Below, piece after piece: positions 33,201-44,975 of a stretch of DNA of 64,000 nucleotides (position 1 is its first letter; every line of letters starts with the position of its first letter). Made by a program: the position numbers and the translations under genes. The notes beneath the pieces are model-generated. The model was given only the letters and a program-made list of their open reading frames with translations, was not told where the DNA came from and did not search any database. The stretch spans positions 6,312,355-6,376,354 of the forward strand of contig NC_092021.1 in assembly GCF_042242105.1 (NCBI RefSeq), written 5' to 3'. This DNA comes from Pempheris klunzingeri. Taxonomy: Eukaryota > Chordata > Actinopteri > Acropomatiformes > Pempheridae.

Positions 33201-35645
33201 CTTCACCTTCAGGGAAGAAGCGTATAGACTCTTGTGCCTCCAAGCTGTGCAGGTAAAACCTGTGCTGAGGTATTAGGTGTCACCCAGCCTGAGGCTGAGC
33301 TGACTGGCATCAGAAAATCCACCTCAGGCATGGAAGGAGCAGATGGTGGATGAGGCTTATCCAAGTGCAGAAATGTAATGTCATTTGAGCAGGTTTTATC
33401 AGCAACAAGTGAAATCTGACCCAGAATATTCTGGACATAGTTTGCATATGTACCTGCATTGCATCTTCAAACTGAAAGACCGTAATAGCGAATAATGTAA
33501 CGTATGTAAGAGCATATCTTGACATTCTGCGTCATGTTATCCTGTTACTATTGCATCCCATTCCTGAGCTCCCAGGGTGGTTTAGGGTGGTAACTGATCC
33601 CCAATGTTTCTCTCCGTCGTCCCTCCTCAGCCCAAACCAATCGATGTCCAAGTTATCACTCATCATATGCAGAGATACGCGGTGTGGTTTGGTGGATCAA
33701 TGTTAGCGTCAACTGTAAGTATCTCACTCAGCATCACCACACCTCTTTATCAACACGCACTCGTTTTACAATATGACAGGAGGAGAATATTTCCTGCTAC
33801 ATTCATCAACATTATTTCATCTTGTGTGACACTGAAGGGCATGCAGTACTTTTGTTCTTTGGTGTGTAATTTATTTTAGTCCCCCTGAGTGGAAGTGAAT
33901 GCTGTGGGTGGTCGTGGCATATCATTATTCTTTTTTTTTGCCCCCCCTTGATGAGTTATTTGTGTGAGCAAAGCTAATCATTTTACTTAGCAGGAAATAG
34001 AACTGTGAGCAAAGGTCCCTGACAGTTGATTCACAAAAGGCTAACTGATGTTAAAATGTAACAGAGTTGTTCCCTGATAAGAATAATTGCTCTTTTTATG
34101 TATTTCTCAGTTAAAGACGACTTCATGCTCTTATATTAATAGCTTCCAAAATTGTATTCATTATAGAAATCCATGTCATCGTCATCATCTCACTGTTTCA
34201 GTATTTAAAGTCTGAGCTAAAGATGACTTTGGTAGTTTTACATCTTACCAATCTATCTCTGTAGGGATCCTTTCTTTAATGTTGTCAGACGCTGTGAATA
34301 ATAATTTGAGCCTGTCAGTGGCAAAAACAAGGACTTTTAGTGGGTGTGCTTTGACTGGGCACGTTGCCCTGAAGGATCACATTACAACCATTACAGCTTG
34401 TTTTATGGCTGACAGCGAAGGCCATCTACCGGATCAATTCCAAATGTTTTCCACTTTCATTTTCAACCAAAAATATGTACAAAGACACCAAAGTTACCCT
34501 TTAAATCACATGTATTGATTTTAAAAACCCACAATCATCATTAAAGTGATTTTTCTTTTTTTTTTACTATTTTGAAAGGAAGTAAAAGACGTGTGAAATG
34601 CTCCTTTAGCCTCTGAGTACCTGTGTACATGCTTGGCTGACAGCTGAGCAAACAGCATAAGCAGACTTATGCCAGTAGCTTTCATTACAAGGACGGGCAG
34701 ATTGTTAGCAGCATTACTTAAGAGTAAAGACTGCACCATTGAACATTAATTTAGCATTTAATTGACCAAAGTTGACAGGTAATTTTCAAAAGTGTTCAAA
34801 GTGCTTCAGCTAATGAGCTATTTTATCTAAGCAGTAAAAGAGCAGGCCATCAGAGGAACAACAAACAAAAACTAAAAAGCAGCGCGGTTGGTGGGGCGTG
34901 TTGCTTCTGCTACCAGTTATATTACTGTACGTGTCGTCACAAAAACTGAGTCAGGCTCAACCTGCTGTGCCAATGTGGTGGTGGTCTCATTGAAATGAAT
35001 AGGTTTATACTTGCCCTCATATGTAAAGATATCCTCCCTCTATGTAGACAGACATCGTTCTTACTGGCTAACGTGCTTTTGGAGGACATCATAAAACAAA
35101 ATGGTAGAAAATAGAGTTGTAAAGTGGGAGGAGCTATTGGGGAGCTCCTCGTTCTGGTAGTGACGTCCTATTAATCTTTTGTGACTCACATTTGGAGCTC
35201 GTCCAGTCTTTGATGGGCAAGAAACTCTCCTGATTAAATCATCAGCAGCAAAGAACTAGTTCTTTGATAAAAGTTGAAGGTACAAGCCTACGTGGTGGGC
35301 GGATGCACACTGGTCTTCACCTCTGTCAGTATTTGCCGTCTTGTCTTGTCCTGATCACTAATGTAAAGTCCCATCTACTATGTTATATGTGGTAATATTG
35401 TCTGTTTCATGTTTTGTTTCTGTTTTCAACAACTAGGTTTTATTTTTTATTTTTTTTAACCCAATGGGCCCTACCTGGCTAAAAAAACAAAAGGTTTAAA
35501 TCAAGAAATAAGAATTTTAAAATAATTCTCTTCATTCATGCTTCCACAGCCGGAGTTCTACCAGGTTTGCCACACCAAAAAGGACTACGAAGAGATCGGG
35601 CCGAGCATCTGTCGCCACAACCCAGTGTTTGGAGTCATGTCCTAA
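18227..35645 (+). CDS. actr3: Actin-related protein 3 (ARP3), complete (12 coding exons)
   Basis: ARP3 is an actin-like subunit of the Arp2/3 complex. With ARP2 it nucleates branched actin filaments at the cell cortex. Exons: 18227-18270, 22771-22826, 23161-23285, 24491-24601, 24840-24935, 25162-25269, 25971-26114, 28948-29121, 32081-32173, 32848-32973, 33631-33714, 35550-35645. They total 1257 nt, giving exactly 418 residues as in vertebrate ARP3. The start is [24 protein letters not shown] with the phosphate-1 loop. Further actin-fold motifs follow: [15 protein letters not shown] (phosphate 2), the ARP3-type segment [33 protein letters not shown] and the adenosine-side WFGGSMLAS. The C terminus is [12 protein letters not shown]. 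Intron 1 (4.5 kb) and introns 7 and 8 (about 2.8 and 3 kb) are long and hold repeats. All borders are GT-AG. Upstream promoter and 3' UTR are given separately. Confidence 0.99.
18354..18398. repeat. CAG and GT microsatellites just inside actr3 intron 1
   Basis: About seven CAG units are followed, after a short spacer, by about eight GT units, within 130 bp of the first splice donor. Both are perfect or nearly so and should be length-variable. Confidence 0.8.
20926..21200 (-). mobile_element. tRNA-derived SINE, reverse orientation, in actr3 intron 1
   Basis: Read on the minus strand, the head (GCTCAGAGGTAGAGTCG, then GGTTCGATCCC about 33 bp later) has the A and B boxes of a tRNA-like RNA polymerase III promoter. 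The body includes the widespread fish phrase CTTGGGCAAGACACTGAACCCC. The far end carries GTGCTATACAAATAC. Borders are approximate and I did not find a target duplication. Confidence 0.65.
25139..25158 (+). repeat. GT microsatellite ending at the actr3 exon 6 splice acceptor
   Basis: About nine to ten GT units run up to the acceptor sequence TGTACCAG before 25162, where a pyrimidine tract would normally be. The acceptor AG itself is intact. Confidence 0.85.
26905..26997 (-). mobile_element. LINE 3' end fragment in actr3 intron 7
   Basis: Starting with CATCAATCAATCTTTATTTATATAG, this is the reverse complement of the last about 90 bp shared by the two larger LINE copies near 41.8 and 52.4 kb, including the TTGATTGA tail and GGTCTAGACC. 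Only the extreme 3' end is present, as expected of 5'-truncated retrotransposition. Confidence 0.75.
27240..27593 (-). mobile_element. SINE-like element with ATGG tail in actr3 intron 7
   Basis: On the minus strand it opens GGCAGCATGGTGGTGCAGTGG and continues with CACTGTTGCCTCACAGC, a tRNA-like head. A diverged B box (GGTTTAAACC) follows, then a long conserved body (CTTTGGACTG, ACCTACGGGCAATTTAGAG on the other strand) and an ATGGATGG tail. This is one of the commonest dispersed repeats in fish. I do not assign a family name. A second, truncated copy lies at 57366-57600. Confidence 0.7.
29531..30072. mobile_element. TTAA-flanked MITE (piggyBac-type), 542 bp, actr3 intron 8
   Basis: TTAA occurs at 29527-29530 and again at 30073-30076. 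Directly inside, the two ends are inverted repeats: CTCTTTAAGACCTA on the left and, on the opposite strand at the right, CCCTTTATGACCTA. TTAA duplication plus a CCCTTT end is the hallmark of piggyBac-superfamily non-autonomous elements. No transposase ORF is inside. It appears to have landed in the left end of a Tc1 remnant. Confidence 0.8.
30077..30935 (-). pseudogene. Dead Tc1-like transposon with transposase remnant
   Basis: Reading the minus strand, segments of a Tc1/mariner transposase appear in order but in shifting frames. One (30775-30587) has the first catalytic Asp in [10 protein letters not shown] short one around 30550-30440 matches the central GGG-rich segment. Another (30434-30216) has [17 protein letters not shown] with the second Asp and [19 protein letters not shown] with the usual third acidic region. 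Frame breaks and stops show that it is dead. The outer ends and target duplication are not clear. The left end is interrupted by the TTAA MITE next to it. Confidence 0.8.
30985..31245 (+). pseudogene. Fragment resembling GIY-YIG endonuclease end of a Penelope-like element
   Basis: Conceptual translation gives [12 protein letters not shown], a stop, then [38 protein letters not shown] and a DEI segment. This is the order of the C-terminal GIY-YIG nuclease domain of Penelope-like retroelements (EHK helix, H-H, RGG, then FWI). The catalytic GIY-YIG strand is upstream and not found. Stops show it is a decayed fragment. The assignment rests on motif memory. Confidence 0.5.
31438..31505. repeat. 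AGAC/AGTC microsatellite
   Basis: An interrupted run of GACA and GTCA units follows an AG run, in actr3 intron 8. Confidence 0.85.
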
Positions 35646-36016
35646 CTTGGGACCTCCAGAGTCTAACAGTGGCGGGTGGGGGCTGCGGTTGAGGGCCAGT
35701 GATGTTAGGCTGTGTAAAGGAACCGGCTCAGGAGGTGGAGGACGGTGGCGCTTCTGTGCTTTTTGATTACTTGTTCAGCTATGGATGTGTGGGACAAGAA
35801 GGCGATCCAGAATATAAAAAGAAAAAAAAAGAAAAGAGACCAGACCAAACAGAAAAAGGCTGGAAAAGTTATTGTGAATGTTCCTTTTTTTTCTCTTTTT
35901 CTTTCTTTCTGTGTTTTTTTTTTTCCTTTTTCGTTCTTTCAAAATGAGGGAAAATGGTTTGTAAGCCAAAACAATTATAACAACATTTCTGGATCTGTTG
36001 AGTAACATACATGAGT

Positions 36017-36019
36017 GAG

Positions 36020-36060
<41 letters not shown>
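36017..36060 (+). repeat. GAT trinucleotide repeat in actr3 3' UTR
   Basis: About 14 uninterrupted GAT units. It should be length-variable and is transcribed. Confidence 0.9.
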
Positions 36061-36704
36061 GTTACAAAGATGGTGTTAGTGGAGGCCGAGGATGATGCCA
36101 AAAGCAGTGATAGTTCCTGACACCAGAACATATTATTTATGTCTATAAAACACGACTCCAGACAAGATCCATGACCCTTGAGATCATTGACAAGTTTAGA
36201 ACATATTATTGTCTCCTTTTATTTTCTACATTTATGTTTTTTTTTCCAGCTTCAAACGCACGTGTCTGTGTATCACGGTGAGAGCTTGTTTATATTTCAT
36301 ACAAAAGTTTTTTATATGTAAAAACTTGGGAAATCAGGGGTACAAAAAAAAAAAAATCCATGGATACCAATATGAGCAAGAGACTGTTTTAACCCACAAT
36401 GCAGCTTTGATACGCAGTATTTTCTTGAGTTTGTGTTCCCGTATTATTCCCCACGTGTCATAGCTGTCTGCCCTTTAATTCTCCATGCAACACATTTTAT
36501 TTCACATCTGCTTTCACTTCAGTGTCAGGATTCCACCTCTGTGATGCAGTGAAAGGAAAGAGAGAGGACTTACTGAGGTTATAAAGATGAAACTGAATAA
36601 GACCGACTGTCAGACCAGTATTGTTAGACTAGACGTTTTTTTATTATTAAATACCAAATTATTAAGAGAATGGGATTTGTGTATTTAATGCCTTGCAACA
36701 TTCC

Positions 36705-36710
36705 AATAAA
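36705..36710 (+). terminator. actr3 poly(A) signal
   Basis: AATAAA in TTCCAATAAAGGCTC, 1.06 kb after the stop codon, followed by a GT-rich stretch. Confidence 0.75.
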
Positions 36711-36734
36711 GGCTCAAATTTGTTTCTAAGTGCT

Positions 36735-39434
36735 GGAGTCTTGGTCCTTACTTCTCACTTCATTTCTGCTCAGTTGATTTGAAAGGTAATCCTCAGATTT
36801 GTGACGTTGCAACCAGAAAATGTTATTCTTGATGAATTCTTCAAAGGTTACCCTGCTATCTGGATATTAGAAATATGGAGGTAATGGATCCAGATGCAAC
36901 CCCAAGACTAGACAGAAATGACATTTTTAAGAAATGTAGCCTCAAAAAATTAGAATCAATCCCCCAGATCTATTATATGTGATTACAGAAGTAAAGAAAT
37001 TCTTGCTTTTAATGCTCAGAATCAGCCCAGAGGAGAAAGCTGAGCCCCCAGCCACCCTCAAAGCCAGGTTTTGTCAACTGTTAATGGACAACTTTTTATG
37101 TTGTGGCCTTCTTAAGTGGTTGATGGTTCACAGTTGCCCTGTAGAGGTCAATGTTGTGCCTTGACAGGGTGAGTGAACCAATTGTACACAGCTTCTAGGC
37201 TGAGCTGAAACTGTCAGTGATGAAACTGCATGGTGCAACATGAGGTCAAATAAGATTTGCTTAAAGGCCTCAATCATGTGTGAAGCCTCATTTTTACAAC
37301 TCACAACTACACTGTTACTTCCCTCTTGATTTTTAGGCCAACGTGTGTTTGTGTCTGCGAGAGTCATGACCATATTTTTATGTTTTGCAGCACTGAAAAA
37401 CATGAATCCATGTTTCTGACTGAAAACATACCCCTAGGCAAGGACAAGTGAGAAAGAAATAACTTTAGCAGCCAGACTGAGAGTCTTCCCTCTGGGTGGT
37501 CTGGACATTAACTTCTTAAACTCCCTCAGATTCCCTTTGTGTCCCCGAACTTCTGTCCGATGGACAGGAGGGCCCTCTTGCGTTGCGCACAAGTGGAAGT
37601 AGGCTGAGTGTTTCACGAGAATGAGCTGACGCCACCACCACAGCTGTCTGCACATGAGATGGCAAAGTGGCTGATGAAAAGACCTGTTGGAGAGCTCTTA
37701 CGGCTGGAGTCCTCTGGGGGATTTTGACCTCAGCCGCCTCCTTTCTGCCGGAGATGGAGCTCAGAGAGGTGAGACTGATGGAAGGAGTCTGTCTTCAAGA
37801 GCAGCCATCTTATCATGTGTGGCACCGCAGCATCTCAGTGCATGAGTTGGTGACATGAATGATATGGAAACATCACTACCTTTCATTTCTAGTCAACTAT
37901 TAATGCATATTCAGCAACAATGGGCCAAATTACTATCTATTATGACAAAGTTGTCAGTTGTAGTGACAAACTCAGAGAATTATCACCTGACTCTGCAGCT
38001 CTACGGAGCATTTTAGCGTCTTCTAGCCCACTGTTTTGGTTTTACAGCCCACATCTTAACTGTTTTGGTTCGGTTTATCCACTCTTACTGACTGAAACTA
38101 GAAATATGACACCAGATAAAAGGTTTTTCTTTGTTTTCATTAAAAGTGTTTCTCTTAAAATGCATTTGAATACCAAAAATGCTTAAAAGGCTTATTTTTT
38201 CACCTTAGAGAAAATTGTCTGGTATTAAATGAATTTACATAAACATAACTGAAATAATCACAATCACAAAATAATCATAGTAAACTTTTAAAACATGCAT
38301 CACAAAGGAGGACAACAAATTGATAAGCACTCCTTCATAAGCTACAAGCATAGCGCACCCTAGGTTGCCACACTCACAGCCAAGCACAGTCGGTCAAAAT
38401 ACCCAGAGCGAGAAAGAGACTGTCTGGGTAGAAACAAAACCACCTCTGCAGCTGAGGGGCTTTATTACCATCAAATATCAGTGCACAGTAGAATAAAGAG
38501 CTGTAACACAGAGCAAAAAAAAATCACACTGGTGGAAAATATCACATCAAAATTCTCTCTGAACTATTGGCCTTTAAAATCACTTTGGCATGAAAAGCTG
38601 AGTTCAGTCTGGAGTGGTTAGAGGTGACGGCACCAACAGAACAGAGAGTGAAGAAGGAATAAAAACCAAAAAAAAACAAAAAACAAAAGAAGACACAAGC
38701 ACAAATATTCCACTTGATGAAATGTGCCATTGTGGTAATCGTTGCAGGGAGCAGCGCAGTCCCTCACAGTAGGAAGGTCTGCAACCTGCCGGGGCCTTTC
38801 TGTGTGGAGTTGCCATGTTTTCTCCAGGTGCTCTAGTTTCCTCCCACAGTTCAGACACATACTTTCAGCGACTTGGGTTATCTTGCCTGTCGATGTGTGT
38901 GTGTGTGTGGCCTGCCTGCCTACCTGCCTGCCGGGACAGCCTCCAGCCTCCAGCCTCCTGTGGCTGGGATGGATCGATTGTGGATGGATTACACAACACC
39001 TCAGAGGAAACCTCGCAGTGTATTTGCAAATAATCAGAAATGATGTTTTCCAGAAGACTTTGTGTGTAAATGTGATCACTGTAAATGTCTCCTAAAGAGA
39101 GGGGAGTTATGCGAGTGTTTGTAGAGCTTCACAGCAACTGTGAAGAGTGTACAGTATAATGTGCCCTTACCACTGGCTGCTACTCTGCTGAGCTGTGCAG
39201 GCTAGTTCCCTTTAGCAGGACCAGTTTCAAGACAAAAACGGTGAATCTAACCGTGGCTTAGACCAGTCATACTAGCTTCAACTTGACTCTCGTGCTTGAC
39301 ATTAGTAACTGTTTCTGCGTGTGCAGTATGGCAAGTGTGTGCGATTGTCATGTGTATAGAAGAATGACTGCCATATGACTTTAATATAGCAAGAGAAATA
39401 TCGGGATGCCAGAATCTCATCACACTCATTTTAG
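36735..39434. other. Intergenic, no gene recognised
   Basis: I see no coding exon, RNA gene or clear mobile element here. There is a GT run near 38898-38910 and an A-rich stretch at 38668-38692. Confidence 0.5.
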
Positions 39435-39438
39435 TTAA

Positions 39439-39932
39439 CCCTTTCATGCATGAATTATTATTATTACTATTTTTTTAAGTGTTTTTATTCATCTTTAGGC
39501 ATGAAAAACAAGATTTGAACTTTATTTTTTTCAACCCATATTTTATGAAGATAAATTTCCACATCCAGTAGTTGAAATATAGCCAGTGATGCATGATGTA
39601 CAATTCAGTGGACATGTGATTAATCATAATTTCCTCCCAATATAAAATCAATACTTGAAAAAATTTTGCAAATGCACAACTCCTTAGATGTTACTTGATG
39701 TCCCCATATTTTTCTTACCTGCAAGGGTTTCTTTTTGTAGAAGGTTTGAACTGAAAAAAAGGACAAATTGGTGTGTCTGGCTGTCTGTCGACCATCTTGC
39801 TTACACACAGTGTATGAGATGATGCAATAGCAATCCGTTGTAGTGGCTGATGTGCAACTATGTCATCAAAACTCATGAATATACAAGCTTTTGAATAGCT
39901 GTACACTGTAGTGACCTCTATGCATGAGAGGG
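39439..39932. mobile_element. TTAA-flanked MITE, second family, 494 bp
   Basis: TTAA at 39435-39438 and 39933-39936 flanks inverted ends: CCCTTTCATGCATGA on the left and, on the other strand at the right, CCCTCTCATGCATAGAG. There is no ORF. The ends differ after the first bases from the MITE at 29.5 kb, so this is a separate family of the same superfamily. Confidence 0.8.
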
Positions 39933-39939
39933 TTAATGT

Positions 39940-40980
39940 TTTGGTTTTATAGAATAGAAGAGAAAACATGAAGAGGAGGAAAAAAAAACCCTCTAAAATA
40001 GCTTTATGGATATATGGTGAACTCTTGCCAGTTCAGTGCTGCATTGAGAAAATCCTTCACACTGCAAACTTGTTGTTTATAAGACTGCATGTCCTTGCAG
40101 TGCATGCAGACTGTAAAATGTGTAGGTGTCCCTCAGAGACAGTGGGTGGCAGACACCCAACAAAAACTCAATGCTGTGTTGCAATATTCAAGAACAACAG
40201 CTGTCAGATTGACACACCGTAAAACTACCGTGTGGTTTAAAACAGCCCAAAAATCTTCAGAAGAATGGAGGCTGTTAGAAGAGCAGATTAATGCCCCAAG
40301 GATTTAGAATGAAATAATCACATATGGGTGTAACGGTGTCAAAGAGTTTTCTTTCTTTTTTTTTGACGTAGTGCAGCTGTAAATTTGTCCTCTTCAGATG
40401 ACGAGAAAATGTGGGAGATCTATACCACAATTATCCCCATCACAGAGCCAAAGGGCCTGTTATTAAAGTCATGGCCTCAACATCTCGGTCTGCTCGCTAT
40501 GAATGACAAATGAACTTGCAGGCACTAGCCTCGTCTAAATGGAGTGGGTGTGCAGCCCCCCCATGCAGATAATCACATCTTACTGAAAGTCAAACAATAC
40601 GGCACAACACCAGGTGGAAATCTGCATTTAAATATTGTTATCCCGCTGACAGGAAGTCAATTTGGAATAGAGCCGGCACACGGGCAGGTGTTTTTGGGCG
40701 ATTTTGTTTTCAGCAGCCAAAGGCGAATCAAGCCTCCGACATCTGCATTAAACTCCATCGAATCTTTGTTTACAGCTTGATCTTGTGAGTGGCTGGAAAT
40801 GAGTTCTTGTGTGCAAAAATACTGTATGTTTTTATTATGTTTGGGGAGTTAAGTATTTTGTTTTTTAATTGTGCCAGGTGAAGATTTTTCTTGACCAGCT
40901 GAGTGTCATATCGCATTGTATGCCTACTGGTGGTTCCAAAAGTCTTCAAAAGTAGTCAATATCAATATTCTTTATATACA
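39940..40980. other. Intergenic; one GC-balanced block may be a conserved non-coding element
   Basis: No gene is recognised. The stretch 40510-40780 is less AT-rich and lower in simple repeats than its surroundings, and it is open in one frame for 78 codons without matching any family I know. It looks more like non-coding regulatory DNA than an exon. Confidence 0.3.
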
Positions 40981-41804
40981 CAGTGGGTCAAATGACTGAC
41001 TATGTTTCTGGGGCCTCTAAAGTCTCCAAAAGTAGTGCAGGTGGCAGAGCCTTCAGCTATCAGGCTCCTCTCCTGTGGAATCTCCTTCCAGTTTGGGTTC
41101 GGGGGGCAGACACCCTCTCTACATTTAAGAGTAGACTAAAAACCTTCCTTTTTGATAAGGCCTATAGATTAGGGCTGGCTCAGGCCTTAGACCAACCCCT
41201 AGTTATGCTGCTATAGGCTTAGACTGCTGGGGGACTCCCATGATGCACTGGGCTCCTCTATCCTCCTCTTCCTCTCCATCATTATGTCTCATGTCCGCTT
41301 AATGTCTGTTACTAACTTGGTATCTTCCCTGGAGCCTTTCTGTGCTTTTCTCATCTCTCAGGTTCCTGTGGATCCTGGTCCTGGTCCTGCTGCTGTGGTT
41401 CTCTGGCTTCATGAATCACTGCTGCGGATCGTCGACCACTCGTCACGTTTTTCAATATTACCATATTGCTAATTTATTAGTCACACTCCTATTGTTACTG
41501 CTATAGTTGCTGTTAGTATGTTGGTTGCTGTTTGTGTTGTCTCTCTGTCTCTCTGTCTCTCTGTCTGTCCAACCTCCACCCAACATGGACCCTGACAGAA
41601 AGCCTGGGTCTGTTCCAGGTTTCTTCCCGTTAAAGGGGAGTTCTTCCTGCCACTGTTGCTCAATATAATATCTGATGCTGCTCATGTGGGGATTCTTGAA
41701 TCCTTAGTGTTGACTTCCTGAATCGTTGGGTCTCTCTCTTAATTAAAGAGTTTGGTCTAGACTTGCTCTTTATCTTGAGATAACGCTGTTATGAATTGGT
41801 GCTA

Positions 41805-41836
<32 letters not shown>

Positions 41837-41842
41837 TTGATA
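40981..41842 (+). mobile_element. 5'-truncated LINE (L2/CR1-like) 3' end, copy 1
   Basis: The first 200 bp translate to GGRAFSYQAPLLWNLLPVWV then STFKSRLKTFLFDKAYRL, the typical last residues of a fish L2/CR1-type reverse transcriptase. A 3' UTR of about 600 bp follows. It ends with GGTCTAGAC, GCTATATAAATAAAGATTGA and a TTGA tail of about five units. The reverse transcriptase core and endonuclease are missing. The exact LINE clade is uncertain. Confidence 0.8.
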
Positions 41843-44160
41843 TCATAATGCTGATGTTTCCATGAACCTTGTGCTTCTGCATGAAGTTCTACATTTGACC
41901 AACAGATGTCGCCCTCTCTGCATCTCAGGATTTTTTCTTTTCCTTCTGAACTCTGCTGACTTTTGCATGAACTTGGCCACCTAATGGAAAGTGATTCATT
42001 TGGCTCTATAAGCTACATGGTACGCAGCAAGCTGCACACAAGACGTCCACCCAGTGCCTTCACACGTTTTCATAAGCTCCTCTTTTTTTTTTTGCAGTAG
42101 CATAGGTGAAAGGTCTGAGGAGTGGGAGGAATTAATGAGACCAGCACCGTGTGCAAAATGATGTGCAGACACCATCCAAAGAGACTGCAGGAAGGTTAAA
42201 TACTGATATGTCACAGCAGGCAGATCGATTTGACAGGGGATTTCCTTTTGGAGGCTAAATTGCCGTCGCTTTCACTCCGCACAGCCAATATCCTGATTCA
42301 TTTGAGGGCTAATGACACATATACTGCAGTGATTGCTGGTCATTGTGGATCATGGAAGAAAGTAATGTATTTTTATCTTCAATAACAGGCCAGAAATCAG
42401 AAGCTGGCTCACTTGAGTGAGAGCCAATCACAGGTTAAAGGCAGACACACTTTATAAATGTTGGCTGCTACAGTATCATGACATACAGCAAGCTCCACGT
42501 TTTTTTTGCTGAGGCAGACTACAGAAACTCAGAACTCATGCCAGATATCTTGCTGCTAACGTGTTTTGTATTTGTTACTTACTTCGCCTGAAACAAGAAC
42601 AAGTCTTTTAATGCAACACGACTGAGGATGACCATAAAGGTTCTTTTCATTCTGCATTTGAAAAAAATGAGTCAGGAGGCTGAACAGCAACAACAAAAAA
42701 ATTGACAAAACAAATCCTGAATATGCGGATGTGATCTTTGCCACAATAAAACTGGAAATTGGTCTTTTTCGCCCTGTTTTAATAATAATTTTCAGTACAT
42801 TCCAAATGTCAAATTCTGAAAATAATTATCAGAATCAAATTATTTTAAGTTATGTAAAACAATTTTCAGTGGTTTCTACTATAACATACTAACATAAACA
42901 GGCAGCTGCAGTATGAGTGACACTATTTCCATACTTACCTGCACACGTTAGGATTAGGAGGATTAAAAAGTATTTTCACTCTTTTCCCTTATATGTAACG
43001 ATTACTCTGCACTACACTATTTGAATTACTATAAAACACTATTACTATTTGTATACAGTATTTGGTGCTGAAGCGGAAGCGTTATACTTAGTCAGTCTGT
43101 TGTGTTGAGTTTCTAATGGTTGGTGACTTCCAGAGGAATAGATTTGATAAAACTGTGCTATTGAAACCCATTTTGGAAACTATTTACATGTTGTTGTTGT
43201 TCTTTGCTTGCTCTTGATTTAAATTTTCTCAAAATGTGTTTCAGATTTCTGTGTGCGTAACTGACTGGCTTTGCATCGACTGAAAGACTGCATGCATTGC
43301 ATTGTGCTGGCCATTAATGTGAACTGATAAATAGGTAGCTTACTAAGTGAACACTGTCTCTATTTTCACTGCAATTAGTGCTTTATTGTGTAGCAGCTTC
43401 TTTCCAGGAAACATCCAAGGAAATTAGTAGAAAATGAAACACTTGTATCATAAAACCTTATCATATATTAGCAATGTAAAGATCGCTTATGATGAAGAAG
43501 GGGAGCAATATTACAACAAAATGCCATTTCCTTGTGTACTAAAAGTCAAGAGATACTAAAATATTCCATTAGTAAATGAAAAAAAAAAAAAACTGTAATC
43601 AGATGATTAATAATTTGCCCTTATTATATGTAATCATGCAATTCCTTAGTCTAATTAGAAAGTTAGAACTCTCTATTCATTAAAAATCAGTCACAACTTC
43701 TTCCCATGTGCCTCATACACTTGGCTCTGTTTCAGGACAGATTCAGTCTTGATGAAGCCTAATAGGTTTTAGTACATTGATTTTTTTCCCTGCCAGGCCT
43801 GTCGTCTAACTACCAATCTCAAAATGTAGAAAAGCAGAAAGATTGAAGAGAAATTGGAGTGTTTCTGCTCAGCAGAGTGAACAGACATGATGTTTCCAGG
43901 GAGTTGTTGCCAGTGGTTCTCATTGTTCTCTGTACTCAGCGATGAGCAGGCAGAATGTTGCAGTGCTTTGGTTAATCCTTATGCTGTGGTATCCAGTTTC
44001 TTGCCAAGCTAAAGTTTGTCATTTTGGGAAAAACAGTCATTAATTTATCCTGTCGGCTTTGGAGCTGCTTAGATGGTGGATTTTGTTACCTTTGTGCAGA
44101 GGCTAGCTGTTCCTCCCTGTTTTCAGAAAACAGGAAACAGCATAATTTACTCACATATCA
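41843..44160. other. Intergenic, no gene recognised
   Basis: AT-rich sequence with scattered homopolymers. I see no exon, RNA gene or bounded mobile element in it. Confidence 0.5.
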
Positions 44161-44164
44161 ATAC

Positions 44165-44975
44165 AGATACCTGCAGGGCCCTAAGGGGACGTGGGGGTAA
44201 AAACAATAGACGGGGGAAAAAAGAGTTATGCTTTTGCATTCTCCTTGAGACATTTTTTGCGTTCTCTTGGACAACCTTTGCATTCTCCCCAGGAGTGTTT
44301 GCATTCTTCCGAGAAACATTTGTTTTCTCTCGCAAATCTCGTGCGCTCACCACCAAGAAAGAAACCTTGTATTCTCTCCTAGAACACAAAACTTTTTCTT
44401 TTAGGCCAGTGAACTTCTGGGTCAGTCTGGCCCCATGGAAACCACAAGAACCAGTGGGAGAGGTTCATAAAATTCTATTTTGCGATATCAGTGCTTTGAA
44501 GTAAGTAAGCAGTAGGGGGAGCTCTCGTCACAAAGCGACTTGGTACTTAGAACTCTGGTCAGCTTCTCGGGTACCGGTATATGTACGCTAAACTAGAGAA
44601 CTATGTGTGACGACAGCGGATGTCCGTTAGGTGTTCAGGTCAGGTTGGAGAGATCCCGCTGGGAGCATGCAGCATATTCTCATGTGCATCCTGAATGACA
44701 GGCACACACTGCTATTAAAGAAATAACAGCCGGTAAAACCTTGATGGATCTTTTTACGGCCCATCGTCCCACCAAAGTGGCAACTGCATGTCATTCCAAG
44801 CATGTGGTGTAAATGTAGTAGTATGTGTGGTACAGTTTGGTGTGCATGAAGGATTCTCAAGAGAGCATAAAAGTTTCTCAGGAGAACACAAAAGTTTAAT
44901 AAGAATGCAAAATGTATTATTGTTGAAAACCATGTATCTTTTTTCTTTGCCCATCTCATCCCCCACATAAAAGTG
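44165..44975. mobile_element. Foldback-like element with inverted arrays of a TTTTGCATTCTC motif
   Basis: The left arm (44165-44345) has GTGGGGG, a run GGAAAAAAGAG, then degenerate units of about 22 bp built on TTTGCATTCTC...GAGA (four to five units). The right arm (44845-44968) holds the reverse complements in mirror order: GAGAGCATAAAAG, GGAGAACACAAAAG, GAATGCAAAATG, CTTTTTTC and CCCCCAC. About 500 bp lie between. Long inverted ends made of short tandem units resemble foldback-type DNA transposons. I found no transposase and could not fix the ends or target duplication. Confidence 0.55.

Larger units (their letters stand above)
35646..36730 (+). other. actr3: actr3 3' UTR
   Basis: From the stop to just past the AATAAA at 36705-36710. 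It contains a pure GAT run (about 36017-36060), several T-rich tracts and no other gene. The short T- and G-rich sequence after the signal fits a cleavage site near 36730. Confidence 0.75.

Noticed and set aside
40983..41216. 78-codon frame resembling a host gene end
   Set aside because: It is the C terminus of a LINE reverse transcriptase, repeated at 51.5 kb.
44073..44504. Open frame of 143 codons with Phe/Ser-rich repeated segments
   Set aside because: It runs across the left arm of the foldback-like repeat. The apparent protein repeats come from the DNA units, and nothing else supports coding.
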